Assembly: GCA_038373885.1 (NCBI GenBank) | Contig: JAWZYV010016970.1 | Location: forward strand, 1-64,000 | DNA from: Cheiracanthium punctorium | Lineage: Eukaryota > Arthropoda > Arachnida > Araneae > Cheiracanthiidae | Direction: 5' to 3' | Length of the DNA stretch: 64,000 bases | Shown here: one piece after another, positions 9,865 to 22,158 of the stretch | Numbering within the stretch: the stretch's first letter is position 1 | Layout of the letters: the number at the start of each line of letters is the position of its first letter | Made by a program: the position numbers and the translations under genes | Notes under the pieces: generated by a model | Seen by the model: only the letters and a program-made list of their open reading frames with translations | Told to the model about the DNA's origin: nothing | The model's database searches: none

Positions 9865-12800
9865 GTAAGTCTGAAATTATTTTAAAATGTAGTTTTAGTT
9901 TTGCAGTTATGTGTATAAATCTGTGATCTAACTGTTTATTTTCCTTTAAATTATTATATTCATACATATTATACGCTATATTTTCTCGTGTTGTTACTGT
10001 TAGGGTTGCCGTAATTATTACCTTTTAAAAGCATTTAATATTTACATTAATTTGACTACCGATATCATAAAACTAAATTAGTACTTACATTAAAACAATA
10101 ATACAACAATATTCATTGTCTATTACTAAAGATTATTTAGATTTTGTCTTTTATAAGAACGTAAACATTCATGATCAAACTGTCGCCAACCGGCATTTGT
10201 TTTGATTTTGAAACATTGTTTTTTCTCTACTCTACTCGTTACTCTAAGTAAATACGACATTGTTATTGATATATTATCCTGCTACTAAAAAAATACAAGC
10301 ATGTGTTAGCTTTTCTTTCATTATTACGGGATAAATGGATTGATCGTATCCGCCAAACTTTGGCGGCATATAATCTACATCAAAATGAAATTAATACGCG
10401 ATAGTTGTAATTTGTAATAAAATTGGTTTAACTTATCACTTGAATTATTCTTCTTAAAAATTAAACTCATCGAATGACATTATAAAATGACGTTGTATTT
10501 TAATTATAGTAAAAGTTAAATTCAACATATAATTGGTAGTGTTTCTTTAGGGATACTTTAACAAAACTAGAAATGATGCATAGAATGTTGTTGTGCTTTG
10601 TACCTTCAAAAGTATATATATATATACATACATTTCCAGTTTCACACAAAATGATTTGATACTTTTTCCCAATAACTGAATTGGCTTTGCTCTTCTGAAA
10701 AATAAAAACAAATTCTATTTTATATGGCGGTTCCTTGAATTCTATTTTTGCTTACTTTAGTGTTTCAAATATCTACCTCCTCTAATTGTTAATTTATGTA
10801 TTAAAAACAATGTGTTTAAATCAGTTTACATGTTTAAAGAAAATTGTGTCAGTATTGCTCGTTTAAAGGAAAACTGGATACCTTTCCTATTTAATAACAC
10901 TAGTGTTATTTGACAGTGTATACTTTTTAAAAAAATTATTATTGTCTCATAATTTATTTAAGTGACTTTGGGCCAAGGCCCCTAGACTCTGTACGGTTGT
11001 TTTTCATATGAGGGGTTCGACCCCTAATAAGGCTTATTCGTCAAACAGGCATGATTTCCACTGACAAAAGCCTAAGATTTGATCAAATGCTACTGAGAAA
11101 CACATTGCTTGTTTCTTGCATGTTTCTTAGAACATAAAAATTTAAATGTTACACTATTTTTAATTGTGTAAAACCTATAAAACACCTTGCATAGTTGCCA
11201 TCCAAGGCGATTTTGCATAATTTGGCGACTTACGTATACATTTAGTTCATAAAAATTTCTAAGAAAACAGTACATCATATGTTTTCTTTGATAAAATGTA
11301 TGGAACAGGTAGAATATCTTGCTATCAATGACGATTTATTATTATTTGGCAATCTACACATGCTCATAACCAATAATTATTGCTCATGTAAGGTTGCCGT
11401 GAAAACAATTATCCATACATTCATATACATAATACTTTGCAGATTGGCTTATTTAGGACCGCAAAATGTATCATCTCATTGGGCTGGCAAATATCCAAGC
11501 TGTACGAAAACTGGTATAATGGCATAGTTAACGCCGCTAAATATTTCTACAGGTGTCAAATACACAGGCTGTTCTAACTGGCATTGCTATGATCTGCATT
11601 TGAATTATTTTTTATTTTGAAAATGCTGGGTGTTAGCATTTTGGAACGCTCACAATATTTAGATTCACCTTGCTTGGGGAGGCAGCCGTGGTCCTTCCCG
11701 ATACCAAAATTGTGCTTTTTAAATTAGTCATTCTGTATTAGATAAAGGAATAATCGGTAATTTTAAACCCTGTTATCTGAGAGGACTTGCTACTATTTGA
11801 AAATTGTGAATATTAAGTAACAAACTTTGACGTATTTATTTCACATATATTTTTTTTTAATTATTATTATTTGGCACAAAATTGGTGTAATTCTTCTTTA
11901 TGTTTGTCAAATTCACAGTATTGTGCATACTTGGAATTCCTTTGTTGCAAAGACATGAATGATTTTATGCTAGAGCAAATTGCTAAACCTGGCAACCATT
12001 ATGCTTATTTTTTCAGTATTTTATTAATATCTTCTAAAATAATTCAAATTTTAAAATTTAAGTCAGCTTATCGACTTCCCTGGAATTTTCCGAATCCGTG
12101 GACACCTTTGTCAAAACACAAATCCCCACAGTTTTGGTAGAGATAGCATGACTTTTTACAGTGGCAGCGGTGGCAGTTACTCTTTTTTAGAATAGAGAGA
12201 GAAGATGTGCAAATAATTTAACTCAGTGATAAATGCTATTTTCAAAATGAAAAAGTCCAAAAATTATCATAAATCAAGAACCGTGTTTCTCTAGCCTTCA
12301 AAAACCATTCCTTAACAACCTTCTAAAAGTGATGTAATATAACACTGCCCCCGTAATTTAGTAACACAGGGAAAATATTTTGTTTGTACTGATATATCAC
12401 TATGATCATGATTTTCAAAATTACAATTTTTTTTCCTTTTCTTTATATCTTTCTTTCTTTCTACCTGCATAACCCTCTCTTGAGCAATTTTTTTTTTATC
12501 ATCCATGTAGAATTTGCTGGCCACATCTATAAAGTAACTGACAAGATAAAATGACTTTAAATACCTATACTTGTAAAGTAATTTTTAAAAATGTCAGACA
12601 TTAAAGGATTTTGAAGCATTAAATGTCATTTATATAGTATAAGACTATTAGTTTGCTACCTCTAATTATAAAGTTCTCTCAAAAAATGCACTACAAAGAT
12701 ATTTTTTAATATTTTCAGATTTGTTATGTCGAGTGCAGCTAAACTTAACTATCATGTAAAAATTTTTAATGGTTGTTTGGTTAGTGGTGTCCTGACATTC

Positions 12801-13107
12801 ACGAGGGTTATATATTATGTCGTGTAATCCTGAAATAGATGGGAAAATTTTAAAAATAACTTTTATTCCAGAAGAGTTCAAGCTCTATAAAAAAGTTTAC
12901 AATTTCGAAGTACAGAACTAAAAAATATATATTTCAATGGACAGGCTACACTTTCTAAGGCATTTAAATAAAATGTCATAAATCCATTATATATTGAATA
13001 CATTCTTCAGATTTATTGTGCTAGTTATTATTGTTTTAGATTTTAATCTTTTTATGACTTTAGTTTGAAATTTGACATAAAATAATATTTTGAATAATTT
13101 GTTACAG
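9865..13107 (+). other. Putative intron 1 of the THAP gene
   Basis: Bounded by a GTAAGT donor and a TTTGTTACAG acceptor. AT-rich with no protein-like frame. A GGCCAAGGCCCCTAG motif near 10971 hints at a small hAT-like insertion, whose limits I cannot define. Confidence 0.5.
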
Positions 13108-13291
13108 GTTCATTTTGAAAATTTATAGTTTGAAGCCCAGAGGCAAGGCAACTGGAGAAAGTTCAAACAAACTGCAGTACCAATATTACAATAATCCAAA
13201 TCCTCCTCCAACCTTAGAAGGCAGAAGAATTAAAGGTGTAGGAATTCCTAAAAGCGGATCAATACTCCACCCCAGAATGAAAAACATTGAT
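13108..13291 (+). pseudogene. THAP gene exon 2, with in-frame stops
   Basis: The exon follows acceptor TTACAG and begins VHFEN, the expected completion of the THAP C2CH core. In that frame there is a TAG at 13126-13128 and a TAA at 13192-13194; between them the WRKFKQTAVPIL segment resembles the family's KLKxxAVPTL/I box. After the second stop the protein-like reading changes frame (NPPPTLEGRRIKGVGIP, then ILHPRMKNID) up to the GTAAGT donor at 13292. Two stops and a frame change show that the gene is dead. Confidence 0.65.
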
Positions 13292-13563
13292 GTAAGTGTA
13301 TTTATTATGTATCTTTTTTTTTTTTTTACCACATTATGATATTTGCTTTTTTTATTTAAAAAAACGACACATGAAAATTATGACAACCACTAACATTCAG
13401 TCAACAAGCAGACAAGATACATAGCCAAGTTAGTAGTACTAAAATATCACTAAAACATTCTCATTTTAAAAAATGTTACAAAAATACAGTTTAAAAGCTT
13501 TAGTTCAAAACACATAAAATTTTATAATTAAAACTTAAAAATGAAGTATATTTTGGCCAAGAG

Positions 13564-14009
13564 CAGGGGTCGAAATTTGTGGTTGCCCGCTTGCCCGGGG
13601 CAATCAGATTTTTAAACGGGCAAGTAAAAAAAAATTTAGCTGTCCCTCAGGCAAAAAAAAAAATTAATAAATAAATAAATCTCTTGATAAAATGTTCATT
13701 TTTTAGAGATTTTTTAAACTAACTAAATTTTCTGTTTACTTTTAATAAGCGATAAAAAAAAGTGATTTTTGATGAAATTCAACATAGCCTAAACGCATGC
13801 TCAGACAATGTCCAAAAGCTTCGGAAATGCCATTTCTATGTGTAAATATATTCTGATTACTCAATGGTTGACGAGAGTATGTGCAATGTGCATGCTCAGA
13901 CAGTATCAAAAAGCATCTTAAAAGAATCTGTTTGTAGCTAGACATGTCTTTTAAAATATATAGATATTTATCAATTTATTTTGCATAGTAACGGCCATAA
14001 TTTAAATAA

Positions 14010-14048
<39 letters not shown>

Positions 14049-14149
14049 TAGCAAAAATTTACGGGCAACAAACTTTACTTGGGGACAATCAAAATAATTG
14101 CAGTGATTGCTCAAGGGGCAATCAAAAAAATCACAATATTCTAACCTTG
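13564..14149. mobile_element. hAT-like MITE with 8-bp TSD (586 bp)
   Basis: The left end CAGGGGTCGAAATTTGTG and the reverse complement of the right end, CAAGGTTAGAATATTGTG, are imperfect terminal repeats. GCCAAGAG flanks both sides (13556-13563 and 14150-14157). The interior has GGGCAAGT/TTGCCC inverted motifs and a (TA)n run at about 14013-14043. No transposase is encoded, so it is non-autonomous. CA...TG termini with 8-bp duplication are hAT hallmarks. Confidence 0.75.
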
Positions 14150-14849
14150 GCCAAGAGTGAAGAGTCACAATAAGCATAAAATATTTGGCACAAATTTATT
14201 GTTTTGAAAGTTAATGCTGTTCCGATGAAATGTAAATCCGTGTTTTATAAACGTTTTTTCCTTTGTTGATTGGGGGGAATCAGTAATTTATATTAATATC
14301 AAGGCTTTGCAGAAATATGTGTTGGTTCTTCGAAGGTTTAATGGTTCTTCGAAGAATATTTAGTCTAAAAAACAAAACCTTTGCATAATTCTTTCTATAA
14401 AAAGCAGATCCTTCACAAATCAGTGTTTATTTTCAAAGTTATTCTTCTTGGGTCTTGGAACGCATCCCTCATGTAAGTCAAGAATCTACTGTATTTTAAA
14501 ATTCCATTAATATATCCTTTAAAATGTTTTATTAGTTCAATAATTGATGGTAGTTTTATAATATTTCTTAATCTAGTGTTGAGTTATCTGGAAATTTCAT
14601 GCTGCTTTCAAAGGAAAGCGGATTGAAATGAAAAATTTTCACAAATTTGACTGCAGTACCATCCTTTGTGATAATATGTTATTTGTTTTCAATCATTCTG
14701 ATGTACCAAGACCTGTCCTTAAGCAACCTAAAAAAATCTGATGTGTCCAACACATGACTTCCTTGCACGTCCATTAGATCAAAAATATTTTCGACGCACT
14801 TCCTCTAAATTTATTTGTTTGAAAGAGATAAAATATCAATAATAGTAAG
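14150..14849 (+). other. Intron-like spacer
   Basis: AT-rich sequence with no gene or clear repeat boundary. Confidence 0.4.
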
Positions 14850-16365
14850 GTTTAGCGATTTCTAGCCAAATATTTCGATATCGCCAAGCTGAGTTCAATT
14901 TGAAAGATTTCCTTCTGACACTTTATTTGGCGATATTTCACCAAAAGCCGACAAACTTGAGATAGTTTGCGAGAATTTGGGGATAGCCAAAGTAGTCATT
15001 GACCACAGACTTTCAATGAATTGAATGCATCCATCCACCTTAATGTATTTAAAGTCATTTGGCTCACCCTGGAAATAAATTCCCAGTCGATTGCTGTCAA
15101 AAAAGATATTGAAAACCGTTAGATATTATAATATAGTTCTAAATACAAAAGTTCAAAATTCTACGGGTTAAAGTTTTAGAGTTATACAAAATACGAAATA
15201 ATTTTTGGCGCCAAATTTGGCGATATTTCGGCGAAACTCGTCAATGTCGACGACATTTGGCGAGATTTTAAGCATGGACCAACAAAGACAGATTATCGCC
15301 AAATTTGGCGATATTTCGCCAAAACTCGCCAAGAACGATGACAAATGGCGATACTTTGGGCATGGGCCAAATGACTGACTATCGCCAAATTTGACGACCT
15401 TTCGGCAAAACTCGCCAAGGTCGAGGACAGACGGCAAGATTTTGGGCATGTACCAAACAATGACTGTCTACAATTGTATTATATTGAAGATGTCCATAGA
15501 CATTAAAGTACTGAAATTCTTATCGGTGGTCCTGTAAATAAACTCTCCAGTAGATTTTAACCAAAAATCGAGATGCACAACTAGATGTTACAACAATCTT
15601 ATATATGAAATTTCATAATAGTTTTTGAGATTTGAGATTTAAATATGCACACACGTACACAAAAAAGTCTCCAAGATTGGCGACTTTTGGCATAGTTCTT
15701 GAGGGAGGCACGTGACCGCGGTCGGACCATTACCTCACTTATGTGGTAGGACGGTATTGTGCTTGAAATGGATGAATCCCCTAAAATTGCCATTGACCGT
15801 AATGTATTGGAAATCTTTTGAGTGTTCCTCTAGCAGAACTGTAAATGATAAAGACACTTTTTTTAATGGAGAAATTCATTTTCTAACTCTTTACAGCATA
15901 TATCACTTCTGAGTCGTTTGAAATAGCCCAGTACCTCTAAAAAACGCTTTGATGAATTTCGGCCCATTGAGCGTAATGTATTTCGAATCTTTTGGGCGGT
16001 CCTGTACATAAACTATCCATTCGATTGCGACCAAAAGGGGAGGTGCACAACTAGATCATAGAACAATCCTAAATATCAAATCTCAACATTCTACGACCAA
16101 TAGTTTTTGAGATATGCGAGTTACATACATACGTACGTACGTACAGATGGCATGGAAAAACTGACCACAATAGACTCGCCGCTGGTCAAAATGAGTTGCA
16201 GACGCGTTAATATGATCGTGCATGCTAGCCTACGATGAGATGCATCGAAAAAATTCTTAAAATTAAATTTAGAGGTAGTCAAAATCGGTTTTTTTGTCGA
16301 AATTTGGCCCCCAAAATTTTTCGGGATCACATTACTTTCTTATACTACGTACAAGGAAGTAAAAA
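14850..16365. repeat. Dispersed arthropod-type repeat
   Basis: Three diverged blocks near 15040-15170, 15480-15620 and 15950-16110 share the order TGTATTTxxAxTC, then CTGTAxATAAACT, then GATTGCGACC/GATTTTAACC, then GTGCACAACTAGAT. The unit ends with ACATACATACGTACGTACGT at about 16125, a GACTCGCCGCTGGTC box and TTCTTATACTACGTACAAGG near 16334. I recognise this general layout from spider and tick sequence but cannot name the family. No coding potential. Confidence 0.6.
15207..15470. repeat. ~86-bp tandem repeat built on GCCAAATTTGGCG
   Basis: Three consecutive units each start TCGCCAAATTTGGCGATATT or a variant, contain AAAACTCGCCAAG and end with TTTGGGCATGG...CAAA...ACTG. The palindromic core GGCGAtatttCGCC is shared with the Gypsy LTRs at 38267 and 54157. 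Confidence 0.8.
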
Positions 16366-16522
16366 ATGGCATACTTTTTGTACAACACATAACCCAATAA
16401 TTTATTTAATTTTTACAAAATAAAAATTTTCTGAGTGATAAACCTTGATATTCTCCAAAATTTAATTCTGTATTATTTTAAATGTTATTATAATTCTTCT
16501 TCTTCTTTTTTTTTTTTTTTAG

Positions 16523-16693
16523 GTTGATAAAAATGCTCCTGAATTGGATCAACAAACACTAATAAATGAAAATGAAATTTTGAGAAAAAAGGTGAAAGAG
16601 TTAGAGGAGAAATTAAAAGCAGCAGATGCACGATTTCTGGCATTAGAGAGCAAAGTAAAAACATCCAGTCTTTGTGTAATTCTTCTGATTTGA
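16523..16693 (+). pseudogene. THAP gene exon 3: coiled-coil segment
   Basis: After a long polypyrimidine tract and AG at 16521-16522, the frame that continues from the end of exon 2 (phase 0) gives 56 residues to a TGA at 16691. It includes NENEILRKKVKELEEKLKAA, a heptad-patterned coiled coil. In P-element and THAP proteins a leucine-zipper coiled coil follows the THAP finger, so domain order and phase agree. Its 3' end lies in a 296-bp duplicated segment, so the terminator may not be original. Confidence 0.6.
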
Positions 16694-17135
16694 CCTCCAA
16701 GCTGCCCGCTGCAAGAGCACATTCATCTTTTGAAATTTTTCAACTGCATCTCTTGTATCATTCTTTTCATGAATGAATCATGGACATTGATGTTCACTCT
16801 TCATAATACATGGAGTCATCGACTCTGCAGTCTGCATCCATACTATGGTTTTAAATACAAAAAATGTTTTAAAAAGTCTTCTGGACCACTTCATGACATT
16901 CAAGTTACTCTTTCTTGTCTATAACATCATGAAACTGCCTTATGCATAAAGAAAAGCATCCAGTCTTGATGCAATTCTTCTGATTTGACCTCGAATCTGC
17001 CCGCTGCAAGAGCACATTCATTTTTGAAATTTTTCAATGCCATCTCGTGTATCAATTTTTTATTGAATGAATCATGGACATTGATGTACAGTCTTCATAA
17101 TACACCGAGTCATTGACTCTGCTGTCTGCGCATTT
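16658..17135. repeat. Tandem duplication, period ~296 bp
   Basis: The segment from ACATCCAGTCTTTGTG (about 16660) through GACTCTGCAGTCTGC recurs from GCATCCAGTCTTGATG (about 16955) through GACTCTGCTGTCTGC. The two copies differ by scattered substitutions and short indels. Copy 1 includes the end of THAP exon 3 and its stop codon. Confidence 0.8.
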
Positions 17136-20100
17136 CCGGATATTTTTTTCCTAACTTGTGCTTATTTCTTTAAAATTGAAATTGATATTAAAAAGAAATG
17201 TATTAGGTTTTAAATTGAAATGATATTCTATGCTTGGGCTTTTTCAATATGAATCTAAGTGGTTGCATCGGCACCATGATCCAACGAAAAATCTTGCTTC
17301 GAGAAAACTTTTACTTCAGATTTTCTGAATAAAGCCAAAAAAACTACTGCTGCTTCTTTGAAGTCAGCACAGTCAAAGTGAGAGTTTCTTCAAGTCAGTT
17401 AAGTGGTCATAATTAAAAAATTGTTAGTCACCAGAAATCTAGAAAATGGGGTATTAATTGATTTATTTGCCTTTTATTCAACAACTTCATTTTCTTTTAT
17501 TGTTCTTAACTTTATTTAATAAAACTTCAAATCAGTAGTTAATTATATTTAACCTTTTCTGTGGAATATTAGAAATTAAAAATGCTATAAGGGTAAGTGC
17601 GTATCCAGTATCTGGCTGATTTTTTAATATCCGAAATACTGTCGTATATCCGATCTACCAGATATCCTACTGCTCTGCTGGATATCCGGCTGTATACTAC
17701 TAAGGTTTATTCAAATTAATTTTCGATTGATGACAGTAATATGGTTGAAATATTGGTGTAACACATACATAAGTATTTATTTTCTTTTTAATTATGTTAT
17801 GTTATTAGTTAAATAATTGTGATATAAAATACATTAAAAATAATACTCGTGCATTCATGATGAAAGGTGAATTATGTGCACATAAAATTGATGCTTCTTA
17901 AAGTCATCTTGGTAGTCATTTAAAAGTTGTACAACTTGGATTTTGTATCTTGGATTTTTTAAATAAAGATTTTGATTGCATTCGTCAATTAGCCTCTTTC
18001 TTGTCTATTTCCTCCCCCCACACCTTGATTTCTTTTTTTCATTTTATGTGGATGAATAATGTGAAAAATGATGTTTATTTGCTCATTGATCTCTGTTGTA
18101 GTATAAAGATTATTTATTTATTTTTGCTATATTACAAGTTCTTCAGGTAAATATTGTCTTATCTTGGCTACAAATTTCAGATATTCAAAAGTAGAAAAAT
18201 CATATTGGCAATTTATTTCTATCTATACAATTTTAAACCACAATTTTAAAAATCTTTCCACAGTTTATTATAGAAGAAGTGTAAAGATTTCTCATATTCT
18301 CCTCCTACTACAAACAAAAATTGAGGATGTAAACTGAATTGCCAAAATTTTTAAGGATCATATGGAATAAAAATAAAATTAGCTACAAAATATTTACCCT
18401 GCTTGTGCTAGCATTCACTTTTTCAGAATGCTAAAATTTTTATATTTTTGCTGTCTGAACAAATGTTATTCAATTTTCCTAGCCTTTAAATCCAAATTCT
18501 ACAAATTTTCACTTTTTACACATTAATTTCTAAGAAAAGTTGTCATTCTTCATTTCGGGAATTTGACTATTCCTGAAGGCATCGGCAAAAATTAGAGAAT
18601 TTAATGAAAACAGTCTGGACATATATGAATTTAAAATAGTTGAATGTTATACAGTAGAGAACCAGAAATCTGCACAGCTTGGGACCAAGGCTTGTGCGGA
18701 TTTTAGGATTTTGTGGATTTCAGGCCCATAAAAGATAAATAATTACATTTCTGATTTTAAAAATGTAGAATACAAGGAAATAAAAACACTGTCAAAAGTA
18801 TTTCATTTATATTTTCAAATTAAATAAAAAAGCATAGGAGAAAAAAGAAAAAAATTACATGATGACTAGAAAAGCAAATTGTTTCAAAATTTCCTTTTCT
18901 AATTTTGGAAACATGTTCTATGGTTATTTGTTTTAAAATATTATTATTTTTTCTATTTTCAGCTTCTTTCTTTTATTTATATATTTTTGCAAATTGTATA
19001 TTATCAATAAGTCTTGTTTTGTTGAAGAAATTTGCTGTACTAAAAACTTAAGGTATTCTTATCCTAACTTTTATCAAATGGATTTTATTATTATTATTAC
19101 CCAAATTTTCATCATCATCATCAGAAGCATATTTATCTGGATTCAAGACACTTGAACAATTTCATCACTGGCAAATGACTGAAAATTTCATTATTTATAT
19201 CAGAGAAGTTGTGCGGATTTTTGGCCCTCAACTGTAATAGGTTTTTGATTTTGTTATCTATTAAAGGTGAAAACCAAATTTTATGTACTAAGTATTTAAA
19301 AATGGCAGAATAATAATCTCTACACATTAACAAATTTCTTCGTTGATTGAAATATTGCAACAGCTGAGGTTTAATAATGCGAAATTTGGGACGAGTTTTT
19401 TTAGCAAAAGAATTATTTGACCTATAAATTACGGTTATAAGTAATGTTATTCATCATAACAAAATAACACTAGAAAGCTTTTCAGTTTTAAATTTTCATT
19501 AAATTAAATTTTAAAACAACTACAACTGAAAAAAATTAATAATTATAGTTCAACAAAGTTTTCTCTGGTAGTAAATACAGCATATTTTCAACCATTTTAA
19601 ATGTTTAAGAAGTTAAATCTTATTGAAACACCAATTATAAACACCTTTGAAAAAACAAAAAATTACTATAAATTATCTCGAATATCCCCTTATGTTTATT
19701 ACTTTTATGATTATTCAGTACTATTAATTTATTCTTGTATAATTTAAAAAAAACAAAAAAGGTTGCTGATTAAAGTTTAATAACTTATACAAATTTATTT
19801 TATGTATAGAAATTTAATAATCAGTCCAAAATTCTTATATAAATTATATATATAAATGTAACTATTAAAAAAACTTTCTTAAAGTTATACCAAGCCGATA
19901 AGGTAAATATGTTCAAAAAAGAAAAGCGTGAAACACAAAACTGAGCGCGCAAATTGATAAAGAAAGATTGCGAGCTCGTAAAGAAAACGACGCCAACAAC
20001 GCGATAACGCGCCAAGCAAAACAACCTCCCGTTTCAGCAGTTCGACCCAATATGGCGATTCGGTCGGCCTTTTGACAATATAGGGGAATGGCCGGATCAA

Positions 20101-20228
20101 ATTACTATGTGACAGTGCAGCAAATTTTAGAGGCAGAAAAAAAACTGAGAATCAAAAGTATTTTAAAACTCCATTCCGAAATTCATGGAGAAATAAAAAT
20201 TTAAGATTTTATTTCTGTTCACACACAG
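17136..20228 (+). other. Spacer between THAP exons 3 and 4
   Basis: AT-rich, without recognisable coding sequence; the RNase H-like catalytic core expected between coiled coil and C-terminal domain of a P-type transposase is not visible. A CpG-richer patch at about 19940-20100 (GCGCGC, CGACGCC, CGCGATAACGCG) ends with ATGGCCGGATCAAATTACTA, a possible start of a short 42-codon frame; I cannot assign it. Confidence 0.45.
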
Positions 20229-20900
20229 GATCAAGATTCAAATGACGTCGATGTATCATTTTTCGAACCTCTTTCGGAAACTCAGAATATAGAAAACTTG
20301 TCAGAAAATGATGTTAAAGTATTAATATACAATGGTAGTTATTGTGTTAAAAAATTAGGTTTATCATGTGAAATGTGCTTAAATTTTTTGTGTTAGATAT
20401 ACCGGTTGATTTGGAAATTGATGATGAATATAATTACCTGAAAGAATTAAATAGGGGTGGGCTAAAATTTTCGACTACAACTGTTATAGATATCTTAAAA
20501 TTGTCTTTTCTGTGCTTCAAGAAAATTGTCTCCGGGGAATATGAAAAAGAATTCAATACGTGTAAAAATCAATTTTCGGTATTTGTAAAACTCTATCTCA
20601 GGAGTATAAATAAGTGAAATTTTAACAACAGATGAGTGTTATGAATACAAAACTCTATTATTTCCTTCTGTGCGCAAAATTATTCAGATTTTTGCAAATA
20701 TATGTTTGAGTAATTATTCAAAACAATGTAACGAAATTATTCAACGTACAAAAAAGGGAAAAAAAATTATAATGATGAAAAAAATGAAAGAAAGGTTAAA
20801 AAATTATTTAAATCAGCATTGTTTGTATTATTATTATTATTGCTTTGTGAGGGGAGGGGTAATAAATCAGTATAAAATATTAAAATACCTATTTCCATAG
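20229..20900 (+). pseudogene. P-element/THAP9-like transposase C-terminal fragment
   Basis: After an ACACACAG acceptor the frame gives DQDSNDVDV, then VLIYNGSYCVKKLG, then a C-x2-C pair (SCEMCLNF), and stops at TAG 20394. A second frame overlapping that point continues with YLKELNRGGLKFSTTTVID and ends at 20617; a third shift restores a plausible LFPSVRKIIQIFANICL segment. The order (YxxGYxxxKL, then CxxC, then an NRGGL box) resembles the C-terminal region of P-type/THAP9 transposases. At least two frameshifts make it a pseudogene. Linkage to the upstream THAP exons is inferred from order and family. Confidence 0.5.
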
Positions 20901-22158
20901 ATCTACAACAAAAGTATCTAAGATTCCTGCACAAATCACAAATTTTATTCCCATGATTTACTTGAGAAACATTCGTATACAGCTAAAAAATAATGTCGTA
21001 AAATAAATCGATATGAAATTTTCAAAATATGTATTATTATGTTTGAAATGTAACTTTTACTTGTAATTTTCTAACTTTGTGTTTTTCTAAATAAAAAAAT
21101 TTGACTCTGAACTTGTGTCATTTCTTATTTATATGAATCTAGTATTTTGAATTATAATCATGTGTTAAATTGTAAAAAGGTAAAGGTCATTAAGTACATA
21201 TGTCATATTTTATCTATTATTAATTTAGCTACCTATCTTTTAATAATAAAAATCTACTTACAATTTACAAGTAAAAGTGCTATATATATTTCATTAAATG
21301 TTCGTACTAATTTTAAGCTCTTTAAATAAAAATCTAGTTACAATTTACAAGTAAAAGTGCTATATATATTTTATTAAATGTTCGTACTATTTTTAAGCTC
21401 TTTAAATAAATTTGTTTTTTAATTTAAATTTTTGTCCAGATCAAGAGAGAATGGATTAACTGCTTGATTATTTAAAGGAATTCTTTGCTTTCATCAACTG
21501 CTGAATTCTAATTAGATTTATTACATTATTCTAAGTCGATCTTTTCAATGAAGTAACTCTGTAAATTGAAACATTATGTGTAATCATTTATTAAATTAAA
21601 ACAGCAAATATTAATAATTTAATCTCAAACATTGACTAATGCAAGTAATAGTTTTTAAGAGTTCTCTCATTTTATTAAATATTTTCCCCTTTAAATAATA
21701 AATATGGTAAGTAATGTGTAAGAACTGTGACTTGCCTTTCTCTATGAATATACAGTACTTCCAGATCACTCTCTCCTTTCCCCTAGCGGTGAAAACGCTG
21801 TCCTGGCCTGTACTATTCAAGATGGCCTTGGCTCTGCTCCCTCCTGCATACAGTAGCTGAAAGACCGCTTTGGGTCTGGCACAGGAGAACGAAGAAGTAA
21901 ATACCGTCTCTGCAGCAAGGTAGGCCACATGCTTTTGTTTCCTTTCTCTGAGTATTGCGCGTTGGTTTATGCAGGGATTACTAGCCAGACAAGCGCTACA
22001 CGTGGCAAATAAGTAGTATTATTTTCATATCGGGCGATATTCTCAAAAAAAAAAAAAGTATACAGACGCCCAAATTTTATTTAACTTGTATATTTCTGTT
22101 TTCATCTCTTATACCGATACATATATATTTACTTTGGGCTAATAAATATCGTTATAAT
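20901..22158. other. Spacer upstream of Gypsy element 2
   Basis: No gene. A short tandem duplication of about 82 bp (ATCTACTTACAATTTACAAG unit) spans about 21245-21412. A GC-richer block at 21760-22010 immediately precedes the Gypsy gag and could hold a diverged 5' LTR or leader, but it does not visibly match the 3' LTR at 29820. Confidence 0.45.

Noticed and set aside
13115..13339. Independent 74-codon gene at 13115
   Set aside because: It is the alternative frame of THAP exon 2, bounded by splice sites; its 3' end runs into the intron.
15168..15449. 93-codon minus-strand frame
   Set aside because: Lies inside the 86-bp tandem repeat, whose periodicity creates the repeated residues.
21611..21928. 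105-codon minus-strand frame upstream of Gypsy 2
   Set aside because: No recognisable domain, mixed low-complexity 3' half; could be chance in a GC-richer block.
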